Source: Fragilariopsis cylindrus CCMP1102
Lineage: Eukaryota > Bacillariophyta > Bacillariophyceae > Bacillariales > Bacillariaceae
Length of the DNA: 64,000 nucleotides
NCBI GenBank assembly: GCA_900095095.1
Contig: FMBT01000342.1
Span: 221,302 to 285,301, forward strand
Reading direction: 5' to 3'
Part shown: positions 11,803 to 23,453 of the stretch, piece by piece
How positions within the stretch are numbered: position 1 is the first letter of the stretch
Layout: every line of letters begins with the position of its first letter
Made by a program: the position numbers and the translations under genes
Notes under the pieces: model-generated
What the model was told of the DNA's origin: nothing
Databases searched by the model: none
What the model saw: the letters and a program-made list of their open reading frames with translations, nothing else

Positions 11803-13034
11803 CTAGAACCAAGGAAATTTGTTCGCTTTCCGAGGACTACCATTGTAATAAAAATCACCAGAATAATCGGCAACTGTCGTCCAATCATCGATTGATTGGA
11901 ATCCATACTTTGCTTTAAGTTCCGAAAAGGCATCCGATCCACTGGGACCAAGATCTACGCATGTTACACCATCAGCTTCCAATGAACGTTCGATTAAGCT
12001 ATAGACACTGTGAAACCATACATAATTTTTTGCAGCTTCGTCTGTGGCGTAAAACCATTGACCTCGAACAGTGCTCCCCTTTCGCACCTATTCATTTATT
12101 ACAGTATTGTTATTATTTGACGAATGATTTTTGTTTGTTAGTACTCGCAGAAAAGACTGAGGAACACTACAGTATTTATTACTTATTTTGTTTGTTTGTT
12201 TTACGTACCTCGTGTGCAATCGCGATAACAGCACCAGTCGTCGCATTACGATATTCTCGAATTCACCTGTCATGTGAGTAGTTCCTACATATCGTGATAC
12301 ACCCTCGGCTAGAGCGTTCAGGAAACCCTCATCGCCATGCATGTTGGTAAGTAATCTAACTTCGTGTGCTATCACGCAACGGAAGTGTGCAAGAGAAGAA
12401 TGGGGAGCTGGTTTATCACCCAAGATAGATTTTGTAGTAACTGTAAATCCTGTGCCAATGCTTTCTTTATTGTTCGTTTACACCCCCTTGGCAATGTTTT
12501 AACCCAATCGTCAATGGTTGTGATGTTCTTTAATTCAAGCAAAGCATGTGGTCTTGTTTTCATGACCAGTCCACTGGGCTGCCCCCATTGCACCCAATGA
12601 ATTATCTTCTCGTTCCTCAATGGAATATAAATCACCGACACATTCCTCTTCTGGTGGCAACAATTTAAGGCCTTTTCGGCCATTTGAACAGGATCAGAAT
12701 CTTTTGGTAAATTCCCAAAAATCGCAGCAATTGCCAGCATTAAATTATTGTATTCTCCTTCTCCTGCAAAAGCACGTGAAACCCAAGCGAATAGTGAAGT
12801 GACCTTCTCGTCGGTGAGTTGCATGTCTAAAAACACAGAGATTTCCTGTGTTTTATCTTGAGCACCGATCGATGATGACGATGACGACGACGACGATGGC
12901 GATCCTTCATTATACTTTTTTCTATGGAACGTAACAGCATTGTTATGCTTTTGTACAAAAGATACTACGACAACATTCTGGATGAAGAAAAGAAGAAAAA
13001 ATAACGGACGATAATATGATGGAAGTAAGTTCAT
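11803..13034 (-). CDS. GNAT/FemAB-like (acyl-CoA N-acyltransferase fold) protein with signal peptide, frame broken twice
   Basis: Resembles uncharacterised algal proteins with an acyl-CoA N-acyltransferase (FemAB/BioF2-like) fold; no substrate can be named. Residues 1-30 form a signal peptide with 'VVVVSFVQ', resembling a diatom plastid-targeting cleavage site (Phe at +1), so plastid delivery is possible. A Ser-rich linker follows, then 'WVKTLPRGCKRTIKKA', 'GDKPAPHSSLAHFR', 'GAVIAIAHE' and, after the intron, 'VRKGSTVRGQWFYATDEA' and 'VDLGPSGSDAFSELK'. Exons are 13034-12209 and 12087-11803; the 121-nt intron starts GTACGT and ends TAG. Two one-base losses are needed: near 12442-12449 in a T run, and near 12252-12258. 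With these the protein is about 370 residues. The fold assignment is tentative. Confidence 0.55.
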
Positions 13035-13817
13035 CGTTTTACGTTCGATCAGCTCTACTAGCTCGTAATGTCAGTGCAGAAAAAGACAACGATGCGGGAG
13101 TGTCTCTGATGTTGCGTTCAGAAAGGGATTGATAACAGTCAATCCATACACTGTATATTCAATATTGCTTCGATGCATGCTGCACTGACTTTCTTTTCTG
13201 AAGAATTTGGTTCAGATTTTTTGCCGAAAGAACAAAAATCTGTTCAAGAACCGTACAACGTACAGAGGATTCGATTACACGTCATAGCTAGTAGAACAAC
13301 ATTACAGTACTGCAATGGGTATGATTAAAAACAAAAAACAATAGTGACGAGTCAGTCGTGGTCACAAAAAATAAAAAAGATCTTGTAGCCTTTGGTCCTT
13401 TTCGTGCTTCAGCTTAGCCAGAACTATTGTACTGTACTAATACTTGCACACTTTGCACCTCCATTCAAGTACCGGCCGGCATGCACCGCTTCATCGCTTC
13501 AGAAGACATACATACATTCACATTCGCATGATCTATTGAACAAGGGTACAAGAACACACGAACTTCAGGTAGTTATACGGTAGTTGCATGGGCCCATGAT
13601 CAAAACTAATACAAGTATCAAGAGCATTGTCATACATGTATAATAGAGGATCCTTATCCCTTTCATTTCATTTTACAACAGAACATAGATATATATATAT
13701 ATATAATATATATTACTTCCCTTTTTCGTCACTTGCACCAAAGAATAATAGTTTGCGTACTGTATCTGAATATCATACTAGTTGAACTGGTAGAATCGAA
13801 TCGAATCGAATCGAATC
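13035..13817. other. Divergent intergenic region
   Basis: 783 bp between two divergent genes. It holds TACTGTA heptamers (13430-13436, 13758-13764), a TA dinucleotide run near 13690-13710 and a (TCGAA)n run just before the LRR gene's ATG. No gene seen. Confidence 0.5.
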
Positions 13818-16084
13818 ATGAGTGGGGAACAAGAAAAAAAGAATGCTTGTGACAAAGAAAGCAATTCTCGTAGTGGAAATGGTCTCCTCGCTCGAGAGGG
13901 TCCGGATGACGAAGATGATGATTGCAGACCTGTAGGGCCGCCATCGAGAAATATCAGTTCATCTGCTGATCTGTTATCATCCGATAAAAGTAAATGTGAT
14001 AGTGCAAGTGCAAGAGCTAACACCAAGAACATGTCAACGGAAGGTAGTAGTAGCTCTATTGCATCGAAATCATCATTGAAATCGTCACTGAAATCATCAT
14101 CAAAATCATCATCATCAAAATCATCATCATCAAAATCGTCACCAAAATCATTATCGAAATCATCATCGAAATCATTATCGAAATCAAAACGAGCTGTGCA
14201 AAAGAAGAATAGCCCTACAAGTAATACTGATAATACCAAACAGCACGCAAAAGATAACCCTTCGCGAAATACGAGTAGTCGCCGTGTGGGTAGCATCGAA
14301 AAGACTCGTACCACTACTAGGTCAAACAACGTTGCAAACAATAGTAATAACAACAACAACGATAACGATGAAGCTTCGCAGGCCGATTATTCATTGGCGT
14401 CGACGGCACCTGCTCCACCGTCTCTAAGAGTTCGTGATCATTATGCCATGAAACCGGGTGCGTATCGAATGTCATCCGGTGGAGTAGCTCATTTTGTAGA
14501 TGATGAAGAAGACAATTTTACAGTGGAAAGTTCCAGTGTGCCTCTCCACCAACCTTAAATTATGGTGTCTCCCTAGGTGTTTCCATAGATGCTAGTTTAG
14601 TCGAAGACTTGCCACTTTCATCGATACCGCCCATTCCTAATACAATCGATGGCTACAATCTCAATCACGTCACCAACAACGACGACGAATCTGGTCGCCA
14701 TAGTCGTGGGTACGATACAAGTAGCAACGACCAATACAACGGACGGGGATTCGGAGATGAATGTCGAAGTTCTGCACAGAGTATGGAATGTGGCATCTCC
14801 ATGACCCAAACAGCATCGACCGCAATGATGTCCACAACCAACATAACCTCCCGGGAGGAAGAAAATCCATCTTTTGATAAAGATAGTAATAACGATCGAA
14901 AATATTTCAACAAACGAAATATTACATGGGGGATTTGTATCTTGGTTCTCTTCCTCATTGCAGTCGTGTCGATGGGGACTTTGTATGCCATTACGGGATT
15001 TGGTAGGAAAAAGAATATTAATGGCATGAATACTGACAGTCAAAACGTACAGAACGACAAAATCCCGCCACCATTGGTGGTGGCTCCTCCTTCTATAACT
15101 CCAATTGATGTCTCGAGTCCATCATCAAGCTTACCTCCGATAAATCGTCCATTGGAAGATCTTGAAGAAGCCCTACCCGAATACACGAAGGAATCGCTCC
15201 AATTAGAAGATTCGCCCCAATCCAAAGCTATGAATTGGATGCTGAAGTATGATGATATCAAATATTACACGTTACCTCGGAAGCTTCAAAGATTTGCCTT
15301 GATTACTCTTTACTTTTCGATCACAACTGTAGATCCGTCAGACGAGATTTTGACTTGGCTAGCAGGTCTCGATGAATGCAGTTGGTATGACTCAACTTGT
15401 GTCGACAACGTGTATACAATGTTATCTGTACAGTCGAATTATACGTTACGGGGAACAATTGTACCAGAATTGGCGCTCCTGTCTTCGCTAGAGTATCTTC
15501 GGTTGGATCAGAATGCATTGGTTGGAGTTTTTCCAACCATGCTCGGACAAATGACAACTTTAAAGGAAATCCACTTGAACGACAATCTCTTCCGGGGGAC
15601 CATACCGTCCCAGTTTGGGAATCTAACCAACCTGGTAAAGATCGACTTCGGTAACAATATTCTCTCGGGTGTTATCCCCAATTTTCAGAAACTTGGTAAT
15701 TTACAATCTTTACGACTTGGTTCAAATAAATTTTCCGGAACCTTGCCTTCGTATGTAGGACAACTAACGAGTTTGAACGAGCTTAATGTCTCAGACAATA
15801 GATTCACAGGTACTGTTCCAACAGAAGTTGGATATCTGACAAGTTTGACAAGCCTTGACTTGAAGTCAAATGCATTCGAAGAAACAATTCCATCAGAGCT
15901 GGGTCTGTTAACGAATGCCGCAAGCTTTTGGTTTCATGACAATGATTTTACAGGAAATGTGCCTAATGATATATGTGAATTGACTTACACCTACAACACC
16001 TTAGAAAGAAGGAATATCATCGTGGATTGTGATTATGTGGTTTGTAGTTGTTGTACCTGTGTACCTAAAGAGAACAATTTTTAA
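13818..16084 (+). CDS. Leucine-rich-repeat single-pass membrane protein, diatom LRR family (frame broken once)
   Basis: Type II or receptor-like membrane protein with an extracellular LRR domain; partners are unknown. The first 246 residues are low complexity, rich in Ser/Lys with 'KSSSKS' repeats, ending in 'RDHYAMKPGAYRM', a motif I associate with diatom LRR proteins. The second part has a transmembrane helix ('GICILVLFLIAVVSMGTLY', coded near 14935-14990). An extracellular cap with Cys residues follows, then at least five plant-type LRRs of about 24 residues ('LTSLNELNVSDNRFTGTVP', 'LTSLTSLDLKSNAFEETIP'), and a C-terminal Cys-rich cap. The two parts are in different frames; one base appears missing near 14550-14560, upstream of which the second frame stays open. 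Alternatively the membrane protein starts separately after 14609. Confidence 0.75.
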
Positions 16085-16988
16085 AATACTGTAGGAACGG
16101 AATGAAAAAAGCAATAACAGCATGGATAAAAATATATACACGAACAAACAACAACAGCAACAGCAACAATTGCAACGGTGGGAACGTATGAACAGAAGCA
16201 TCACGTCACGGAACTATCTACTGTAATGCAATACCATATTTATCAATCTTGGATTTAATACTCAGCAGAAGGTATTGTACTGTAGTAGTAATTGGAAACA
16301 ACGGAATATGAATATAGCAACAAACGAAGGAAAAAAAAGTTGATTAGATACAAGTGATTGGTCTTTTTTTCTACTACTCATTAATTTAATAACAGCAACA
16401 GCAACAGCAACATCATAAACTAGTAGCTGAATTACTTTTAAGACATTTTTGAAATAGTTTTGCTTTGAATTGATTGAAAAGCGAATGAATGAAATACTCC
16501 GTCACCAAAAATAATCTGCTGTAATGATGATTGAGATAAAATAGTATATGACCATTGGTTCAAGAGAGAGAGATGGAGAGATGGAGAGAGTCGGAATATA
16601 CCGAAGGACTGTTGTTAGTAACAACAATATTGTTGTTGTTTGTTATTGTTTATTATATTGTTACGCTCGTTATAAGACTGTGATTGTCATTCATCACTTT
16701 ATTTGATACAAAACTTGAAAACAAAGGGAGGGTATAAGGATCAATGCATCTGGAGGAATAATACGTATCGTACACTATGTAATTATAGTTCTTTCTCCAT
16801 GTACTACACGATGTTCGACTACTACTTTGAGTCAAATGCTTCTTTTTGGTATATTTCATTGGATTTAAGTTTAATTTAATTCAATTTATTTCATTCTATT
16901 TTATGTTCTGTATTTCCATTCTTTTCATCTCATTTTATGTTATTTCATTTCTATTCTTTTGGCTAGATAAATAGAAAAGACACTTTAT
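16085..16988. other. Convergent intergenic region with simple repeats
   Basis: About 900 bp between the LRR stop and the LPMO-like stop (convergent). It contains AACAGC-type repeats at 16147-16168 and 16392-16412, GAGAGATG repeats near 16565-16588, a TTGTTG run near 16630, and TACTGTA heptamers at 16087, 16219 and 16278. No gene. Confidence 0.55.
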
Positions 16989-18239
16989 TTATGCTTCAAT
17001 GGTCACAATAGTGCACTGAGTCCAGACCTGTGGCGATTGTTCAGAATCCCAGCGCCAAGAAAGAACATAATCGCCTTCCATTCCTTTTGGAACCTGGATT
17101 GTGTCAACAATTTCAAAAGGGGTATAATGCACATCTGTTCTAGCCGACAATGGTTCCATAATGTCAAATAAGGCAGGGGAGGTTGAACTATTAGAATTAA
17201 TCTCAGGTCCACCCCAAAAACCAGCCTTCGATATTTCGTTTTCAAACATGGGTCCATCACAATTTGAATCAGGAGTAGCGAAATCACCACATGCAGGTAG
17301 ACCTATTTGAGTCCAAGTCGACCCTTTTGGTAGAACACCATTCGTGTTGGCATCACTCACACGTACTGGAGTGAAAGGAATGATTTGTGTTTCATTGTCA
17401 TTATCGTTTTTATAAACGAACCAAGATTCGTCCCCAACAAAGTCTAAAGCTGTGAAGCATCCTTCGTCTAAAGTATCGTTCAAAAGAAACTCAATTGGAC
17501 ACACGCGCCACTGAAATCCGCCACCATGATTGGCTGACAATGAGTACGATACATTTTGCACAGACCCTGCTTTCCATCTAGGATTATCATTGGTAGTATA
17601 TTGTTCTCCCTGTGCTTCTTGCATCCGATGGTTAATCTCTTCCAACAACACAACATCTCCATGTGTACCGGCAGGGATAGTCAAATTTGCCGGTGGCATA
17701 TAAGAATTTACTGCTCCTCCCGTTCCGTTCATGAGATTTTCGTATCCATCGCCGGGACCGGCAATGTAATCTTGAGCCGAATTGTATTGCCATCCACCCA
17801 AAATACCGCAGGAATTTACCACTGGGGCGTGTCCCGGTGCCAACCAAGGATTTCTCTTTAGGGGAGTGTTAGTTACAGATGCAAAGTCTTTTGGTGACAC
17901 TTTTGCTGCACCTCGAAGCATACTTTGTGTACTACTGTTATCAGCCGTTTGAACAGCAGACCACCATTTATCTGACATGTAAGTTAGCTGTTCTACATCC
18001 TTGAGAGTTGGTTCAAATTGTTCTTCGCAACATGGTGTATTTCCGCCATTAGGACTACCATTTCCACAATTTTGTCCAGTCGCAACAGGGCATCCAATTT
18101 GTGATCCTTGATTGAACCACATGTATCGCCAACCACCTAGATCCGTCGTAATTTTGGGTACTTTTGGTTGTGTGATTGTACCATGTGCATTCGTTGTTGA
18201 AGCGTATGCAAGAAGGAGAGTTGCTGTAGAGAATTTCAT
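16989..18239 (-). CDS. Secreted LPMO-like copper oxygenase candidate
   Basis: Lytic polysaccharide monooxygenases cleave polysaccharides oxidatively with a copper ion held by an N-terminal His brace. This 416-residue protein has a clean signal peptide of 18 residues ('LLLAYASTTNA') directly followed by 'HG', so the mature chain would begin with His. A second brace His is in 'SLSANHGGGFQWRVCP', and the C-terminus has 'YVLSWRWDSEQSPQVWTQC', which resembles the aromatic C-terminal core of LPMO_10/chitin-binding type-4 proteins in oomycetes and algae. Many Cys residues and N-glycosylation sequons fit secretion. It is a single exon, unbroken, with the first ATG used. Substrate (chitin, pectin, own wall polymers) is unknown; activity is inferred. 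It is divergent from the proteasome-like gene. Confidence 0.7.
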   Translation of the reverse strand: MKFSTATLLLAYASTTNAHGTITQPKVPKITTDLGGWRYMWFNQGSQIGCPVATGQNCGNGSPNGGNTPCCEEQFEPTLKDVEQLTYMSDKWWSAVQTADNSSTQSMLRGAAKVSPKDFASVTNTPLKRNPWLAPGHAPVVNSCGILGGWQYNSAQDYIAGPGDGYENLMNGTGGAVNSYMPPANLTIPAGTHGDVVLLEEINHRMQEAQGEQYTTNDNPRWKAGSVQNVSYSLSANHGGGFQWRVCPIEFLLNDTLDEGCFTALDFVGDESWFVYKNDNDNETQIIPFTPVRVSDANTNGVLPKGSTWTQIGLPACGDFATPDSNCDGPMFENEISKAGFWGGPEINSNSSTSPALFDIMEPLSARTDVHYTPFEIVDTIQVPKGMEGDYVLSWRWDSEQSPQVWTQCTIVTIEA

Positions 18240-18762
18240 ATTTATATGTTTTGTTTTGTTTGTTTTAAGTTTTATTGTTTTATTGTTTGATTTGCTGTTT
18301 TGTCTTTTTTATTTTATGTGATTACGATTTCCTTCGTCGTCGTCTGAAAAAGTGAAATGGACTTATCGTTATGCGCCATTCAATGAATGCATAGCGGCGC
18401 CATTCAATGAATGCATAGTGGCGCCATTCAATGATAGCGCCTATCTCCTCCCCCCCCCGTACAATTATTCTACAATAACGTATTCACGACGACGTAACGC
18501 GCCATGAACGAAAAGGCCTAAGTAATTACGTACGACAGAAAAATTTGCATGATGAGAATTTCGCGCGCTATTTGTGCACGCGCTATATACATTCTTATAA
18601 TTTCTCATTCCTCATTCCTTATTCCTCATCCTCAACACACTCACAACTCGAATCACATTGAACATACATACCTGCACTGCTCGAAACAAAAAGAGACCTA
18701 TCAAAACCAACTGGTACAAGTACAAGATATCGTCGTATCATCACCTCTCTCCACTACTCACG
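18240..18762. promoter_or_regulatory. Shared divergent promoter region with 24-bp tandem repeats
   Basis: 523 bp between the LPMO-like gene (-) and the proteasome beta-6-like gene (+). It carries three 24-bp direct repeats (see separate entry), a C9 run near 18450 and CpG-rich GCGCGC words near 18560-18585. Promoter role is inferred from position only. Confidence 0.5.
18373..18441. repeat. Three tandem 24-bp repeats (GCGCCATTCAATGAATGCAT core)
   Basis: Two full units (18373-18396, 18397-18420), differing at one base, and a shortened third (18421-18441) that ends by regenerating GCGCC. Each junction makes GGCGCC or TGGCGCC. Confidence 0.9.
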
Positions 18763-19626
18763 ATGATTCAACGCAAGCAAAACAACGTGTTACTTTTCTC
18801 GGTGGTTGCTCTTTCATGGTTTCAGTTGGTAACAAGTAGTTCGTTCGAGCCATATCAGTTAAACGGTGGTCTCGTCAGTGCAGTTGCCGGTCGAAATTTC
18901 GCTATCATCGCCTCAGATACTCGTATGATCGGAGAAGGAGGATACGTCCTAGAATCACGTAATCATCTTTCCAGTCGATTGTGGTCGGTAGACGATGATA
19001 TGCTGATGGTCGAAATTGAAGATTCTTTACGCTCTACTCCAGACTCTGTAGAAGTGAGAGAAATCGACCTCGAGGATACCACATCACTAGCGTCTGCACC
19101 GATCTTGATTGGCTCGTCCGGATGTAGTACTGATTGCTGCCAGCTTCAAAGAAATATTCGTGCCGATTTTCGTGCTGCTTCGTATTTTGGTCATATATCC
19201 CGATCTAATCCCGATATGGTAGCTAACATGCTTAGCTCAACTCTGTATGAACGACGCGGATTTCCCTACTATGCATTTTGCGTTGTAGCGGGTCTAGACC
19301 AAACGACAAAGAGTAACGGTAATTATTGTGGTAAGGTGTACGTTTACGATGCCATTGGATCATATGAAAGAGTTGCGGTTGCTGCTACGGGGACTGGGCG
19401 TGAACTTTTACAACCCATACTAGATCGTATGTTCGAGGCGACGTCGTCGAAGGACCAGGTGGACGGAACAGCTAATGAAGCCGTCGAAATACTTTGTAAA
19501 GCATACCGTTCTGTATCGGAGCGTGAAATTGGTGTTGGGGATAAGCTTGTGATACATGTTTCCGAGATAAATTCCAACGATGAAGTTAGTCGCCGTGTTT
19601 TTGTGGTCCCCCTGAAACAACATTGA
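18763..19626 (+). CDS. PSMB1: Proteasome subunit beta-6 (PSMB1)-like protein with hydrophobic leader
   Basis: Beta-6 is a non-catalytic beta-ring subunit of the 20S proteasome. Matching features are 'EPYQLNGGLVSAVAGRNFA', 'IASDTRMIGEGGY', 'GSSGCSTDCCQLQ', 'MLSSTLYERRGFPYYAF' and 'VYVYDAIGSYERVAV'. Length is 287 residues against about 240 usual. Two things are odd. First, the N-terminus reads like a signal peptide (charged MIQRKQNN, then 'VLLFSVVALSWFQLVTSS'), although beta-6 normally has a hydrophilic propeptide. Second, an acidic insertion of about 40 residues ('LWSVDDDMLMVEIEDS' onward) interrupts the usual 'KCYKLTDKTVIG' strand. The ATG at 18763 is the first in frame. It could be the only beta-6 with an unusual propeptide, or a retargeted paralogue. 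Confidence 0.8.
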   Translation: MIQRKQNNVLLFSVVALSWFQLVTSSSFEPYQLNGGLVSAVAGRNFAIIASDTRMIGEGGYVLESRNHLSSRLWSVDDDMLMVEIEDSLRSTPDSVEVREIDLEDTTSLASAPILIGSSGCSTDCCQLQRNIRADFRAASYFGHISRSNPDMVANMLSSTLYERRGFPYYAFCVVAGLDQTTKSNGNYCGKVYVYDAIGSYERVAVAATGTGRELLQPILDRMFEATSSKDQVDGTANEAVEILCKAYRSVSEREIGVGDKLVIHVSEINSNDEVSRRVFVVPLKQH

Positions 19627-20319
19627 ATAATGAAATCAACTTTTTTATAAAGACATGATGAAGAAGGATTTTTGTTGCCATTGCGAATTTGTTCTTGCTA
19701 TCATGGACAATACCATTATGCTAAATCGACTTAACTAACGTATGTATTGATATCCAGTACGATTATTCATAACTCATCGATCGAAGAAATATAGTCGCAA
19801 CAAGAAGCAGTAAGCTTATATAGTCGGAACAGAAACGAAACGATCTTTATCCACTTCAGCTCTGAGACCTGATCAAAAGGGAATCAGGGAATCACAGGTG
19901 TTATAATCAAAGAACTAATCGATTGCTGCTGTTGGAAATAGCTCAAAAGAACAACCCCAGTTACTAGAGGAAAGCACTGTGCGAGCAAATTTATTAAAAG
20001 TATTCTACCGATACAACGCGGCTATTCATGATTCAATTTTGACAATAAGAAATATCTTTACAATTTGCACGATGGAGCTGCAGCATACTTAGTAAAGCAT
20101 CGAGGAATTGACATGCGCACCAAATCTAACTTACTACTAAAAAAAATCTCATGACCGGCATTGATTGGACCTGCCTTTCATCATATAATATTGGTACTCG
20201 TAATATAGGACCAGGCACAATACTTCTATTTTCTTGTAAAAAGACAAATTATTTAATTTATCATTGAGGTATTGACTTGGAACCTTTTTTCTTCTTCTTA
20301 GTATGTGTCTATTCTCTTC
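19627..20319. other. Convergent intergenic region
   Basis: About 690 bp between the convergent beta-6-like and RING genes. No ORF, RNA gene or repeat recognised. Confidence 0.5.
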
Positions 20320-22964
20320 CTAATCCACTCTACTAATGTCATCGTCGAATAAAAAATGATGGGGCCGGGCGAATGCGGGAATAAAAAGTATCTCATCATC
20401 ATCATCAACTAGGCTATGAAAGGAGGAATTTTCTTCATCGAAACTGGTGGATTCAACGATGGCTATGTTTTCCCTTCTATTTTGGACATCGTTTAATAGA
20501 TCTGGGTCTAGGAACGACATACGCGGTGGTTCGTTGTCACGGCTAGGGTAATTCTCGCTATTGTTTCTGTTATCTTCGCATAATAAGCCGTATTGGTCTT
20601 CAGTGGTTTCGTCAGAATCTGAAGATCCCATGTCACCGACGAAACCAACATAATGAGCATTCACTGACTCCCGGTAATTTGAATGGTGGTCGATATCGCT
20701 TTCACTACTATCGTCGTCGTTATCACTGACGTAAATATGTCTATCTTCTTCGTCGTCACTGGGGACATGATTGACTCGTGACGGATTTCTTGTATTTCTT
20801 CTACCATCGTCATCTTCTTCACTTGTGATATCGTTTACATCATAATCAAGTCCACTATAAAGGAAAATTGAACTGCTTGCTGAAGAATATGAAGACGAGC
20901 TTGATGAATCCTCTGAGGATGAACTTGATGATAAAGAGTGGAGAGAGTGGAATAACGATTCGTTGAAGATCCCCAAATTTTCGGTAGAAAAGTCATCGTT
21001 CCCGTCGTTTGCTATTCGCGATTCTCTACCGGAAGAAAGAGATGGGAGGGTTGATCGACATTGAGGACACGATGAATGCGAACTTAACCATTTTGCCAAA
21101 CAATTAAAATGTATTGGCTTTCCACAACAAAGTGTACTGATATTTGGATTATCGTCTAAACAAATTAAGCAGACGCTTTCCGCTGCATTTTCTCGAGCCA
21201 GCCGTACTAAACGAGCATCGGTTTCTTCCGCTGATAAAGCTGCTTTTTTTTCAACAAGAAGACCAAAATCTGTAACGGCACAAGCTATACGATCCAGGAG
21301 GAAACCAGCAAGAGGATCAAGACCTTCCGTAGATTGAACAATCACAGCTGTTTTGGATTCGTCAAACACCCCTGAGGTACGAGGCATAAGTTATGCCTCG
21401 CTAATTCTATAACGGAGTAGAACCTTGATTTTTCTTCTTGATTTGAATAGAAGGTGATACAGAAGGGTAATCCTATCCGACGAAGTGTCCAATTTAGGAG
21501 TATTCTCGCGAGGCACTGATTTCCAGCTTCGAACGGAGCAATATCTAAAATACCCAAGATTACAGCGGCGGCAAAGCTTGCAATATTGCTCGGTTTTTCC
21601 TTGATTTGTGGTAGCCAGTGTTGTTCCATAGAACTACAAAAACTTTCCATTCGTTCTGGTATTTGCTCTGATGGGCAATGTATTGATTTCTCCGACCGAA
21701 AACTACCCGCTTCCTTTTGCAAACCATCACCCATTAGCCAAGCATGCCAACGCAAAAGCAATTCAGAAGAAAGCGGCTCATCTTTGCATAGTAATGCATA
21801 TTCTAGCGTCTCCTTGTTTTGAGTCCAGCTTTGATGTTCACTGCAAGTTGCGTTGCTAGTTATAGTCCCCGTACCATCATATGTATCGGCGTATGATGAA
21901 TCCTCTGTCATATCGGATAACGACGTAAATTGGTTCTCCCTCTGCATTTGATCGAATTCGTTTAGTGCGGAAGTGTAATTTTGAAAGTATTTTAGTGACC
22001 CCATCATTAAAGAAAATGACGAAGGCGACAAAAGTGATATCTTCTCTTTTCTACTCTGAAGCGTCATTATAGCCGAATGCTGTTCAATGAAGTTTGTTAC
22101 TTCGATGACATTTTCTTCCGTTTCAGTCCTCTGCATTGATTGTTGATAAAATGCTTCAATGGTTAGTTTCTTTGACGATATCAAACTAGCTATTCTTCCG
22201 ACTGGCAAACAGAACTCCTCTGTGGCAATATACTGTTTTGTTTCAGATGTCTGATTCTCTGTCTCTTCGTCGTTACAATTTGTATCTGATCGCTTCTTGT
22301 ACAGTATTTCATATTGTGTGACGTATATGTGGGGGAAATATTGGTTTGCTGTTTTCATAGCCACATATGTCTCTTTTATCCTTTTCTTGGCGTCCTTATT
22401 CTCATTGTCCTCAAATTCGTCGTTATTGTTATCGTTATCGTTATCGTTATCGTTGTCCACGTCATCGCCGTCTCTGTCGTTACTTGTACTACTTGTAGCC
22501 AAAGAGATGGACGGCGACGCATCATACGCAGATAACGAAAATCTAACAACGAACGCAGATATGGAAATAATACATTCCGGCAGGTGATCATTATGCTTCG
22601 TTCCTAAAATATTCCCTGCACAAGAATGTGTACCATCGGATAACGACTTAAGAGTAATCTTGTCTTGGAAATTACAAATTCTAACCACGAACGGTCCCAC
22701 GGCTTTATTACCTTTGACCGAATCAAGTTCCACCTTGTTATTACAATCATTAATAGCACCATGCACCATATCTTGGATAGCATCGGACGTGAGTTCAATA
22801 TCGAAGTATTCTTGATCTTCTTCGTTCTCATCCTCGTGCTCTTCATTTTCTTTGCGATTTCGATCACTACTCGATGGGTCTCGCTGTATTTTATTCATTG
22901 AGGAGGAGGAGGAACGAGACGAGGAATCCATCCAAATAGATCGTTTCGCTCGAAACAAGGTCAT
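20320..22964 (-). CDS. Fic-like (Fido) domain and RING-finger fusion protein (frame broken once)
   Basis: N-terminal part (22964 to about 21378): acidic low complexity with an ND/DN repeat, then a Fic-like core. It shows 'LLRWHAWLMGDG', 'AGSFRSE', 'ASFAAAVILGILDIAPFEAG' and 'LARILLNWTLRRIG'. Canonical Fic enzymes have HPFxxGNGRxxR; here the His is Ala and the Gly-Asn-Gly-Arg is changed, so AMPylation is doubtful. C-terminal part: a C3HC4 RING ('CLICLDDNPNISTLCCGK', 'HFNCLAKWL', 'CPQC'), typical of E3 ubiquitin ligases, and a long acidic Ser/Asp-rich tail. The two frames overlap at 21342-21387; a one-base loss near 21372-21380 would join 'HNLCLVP' to 'GVFDES' directly. I recall this Fido-RING arrangement from other diatom proteins, supporting one gene of about 880 residues. 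Confidence 0.65.
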
Positions 22965-23453
22965 ATTAAATTCAATGAAAACCGTTTTGTTACTTTACTC
23001 ATCGCCTTCCACAATTGTTAGTGTTATTTCCATAGCTCTCTCTCTCTCTCTCTCCCTCTCTCTCTCTCTCTACTTCGATGATAGTCGTGTCACAACAAAA
23101 AATCTGTAATTGATCTTGATATTTATTATTTATTTTTGATACTGTAATAGCTAGTGCGATTGCTTGACATTTCCGCGCTCGATGCTTCTTTGGTTATAAT
23201 TATCTCAAATTATGGGCTATGTAGAATTATACATATTTTGTACTGGATACTACTTTTGAGTGAAGCTACTACTCCAACTGTCATAATTATTTGTTTTTTT
23301 GTTTGCAATTTTTCATTAACGACAGCTATAACAACGCTAACTTACGAAAGACGAAGACGACGATTCATCACATCCACGGAACTTGTAGCCCCTTTATCTA
23401 AAAGCACCGATTGAGACTGAAGACAGCGATAGACAAAGTACATAGTATACAAG
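22965..23453. other. Divergent intergenic region with CT microsatellite
   Basis: 489 bp between the Fic/RING gene (-) and YIPF6 (+). It contains a CT dinucleotide run at about 23037-23071 and a TACTGTA at 23140-23146. No gene. Confidence 0.55.
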
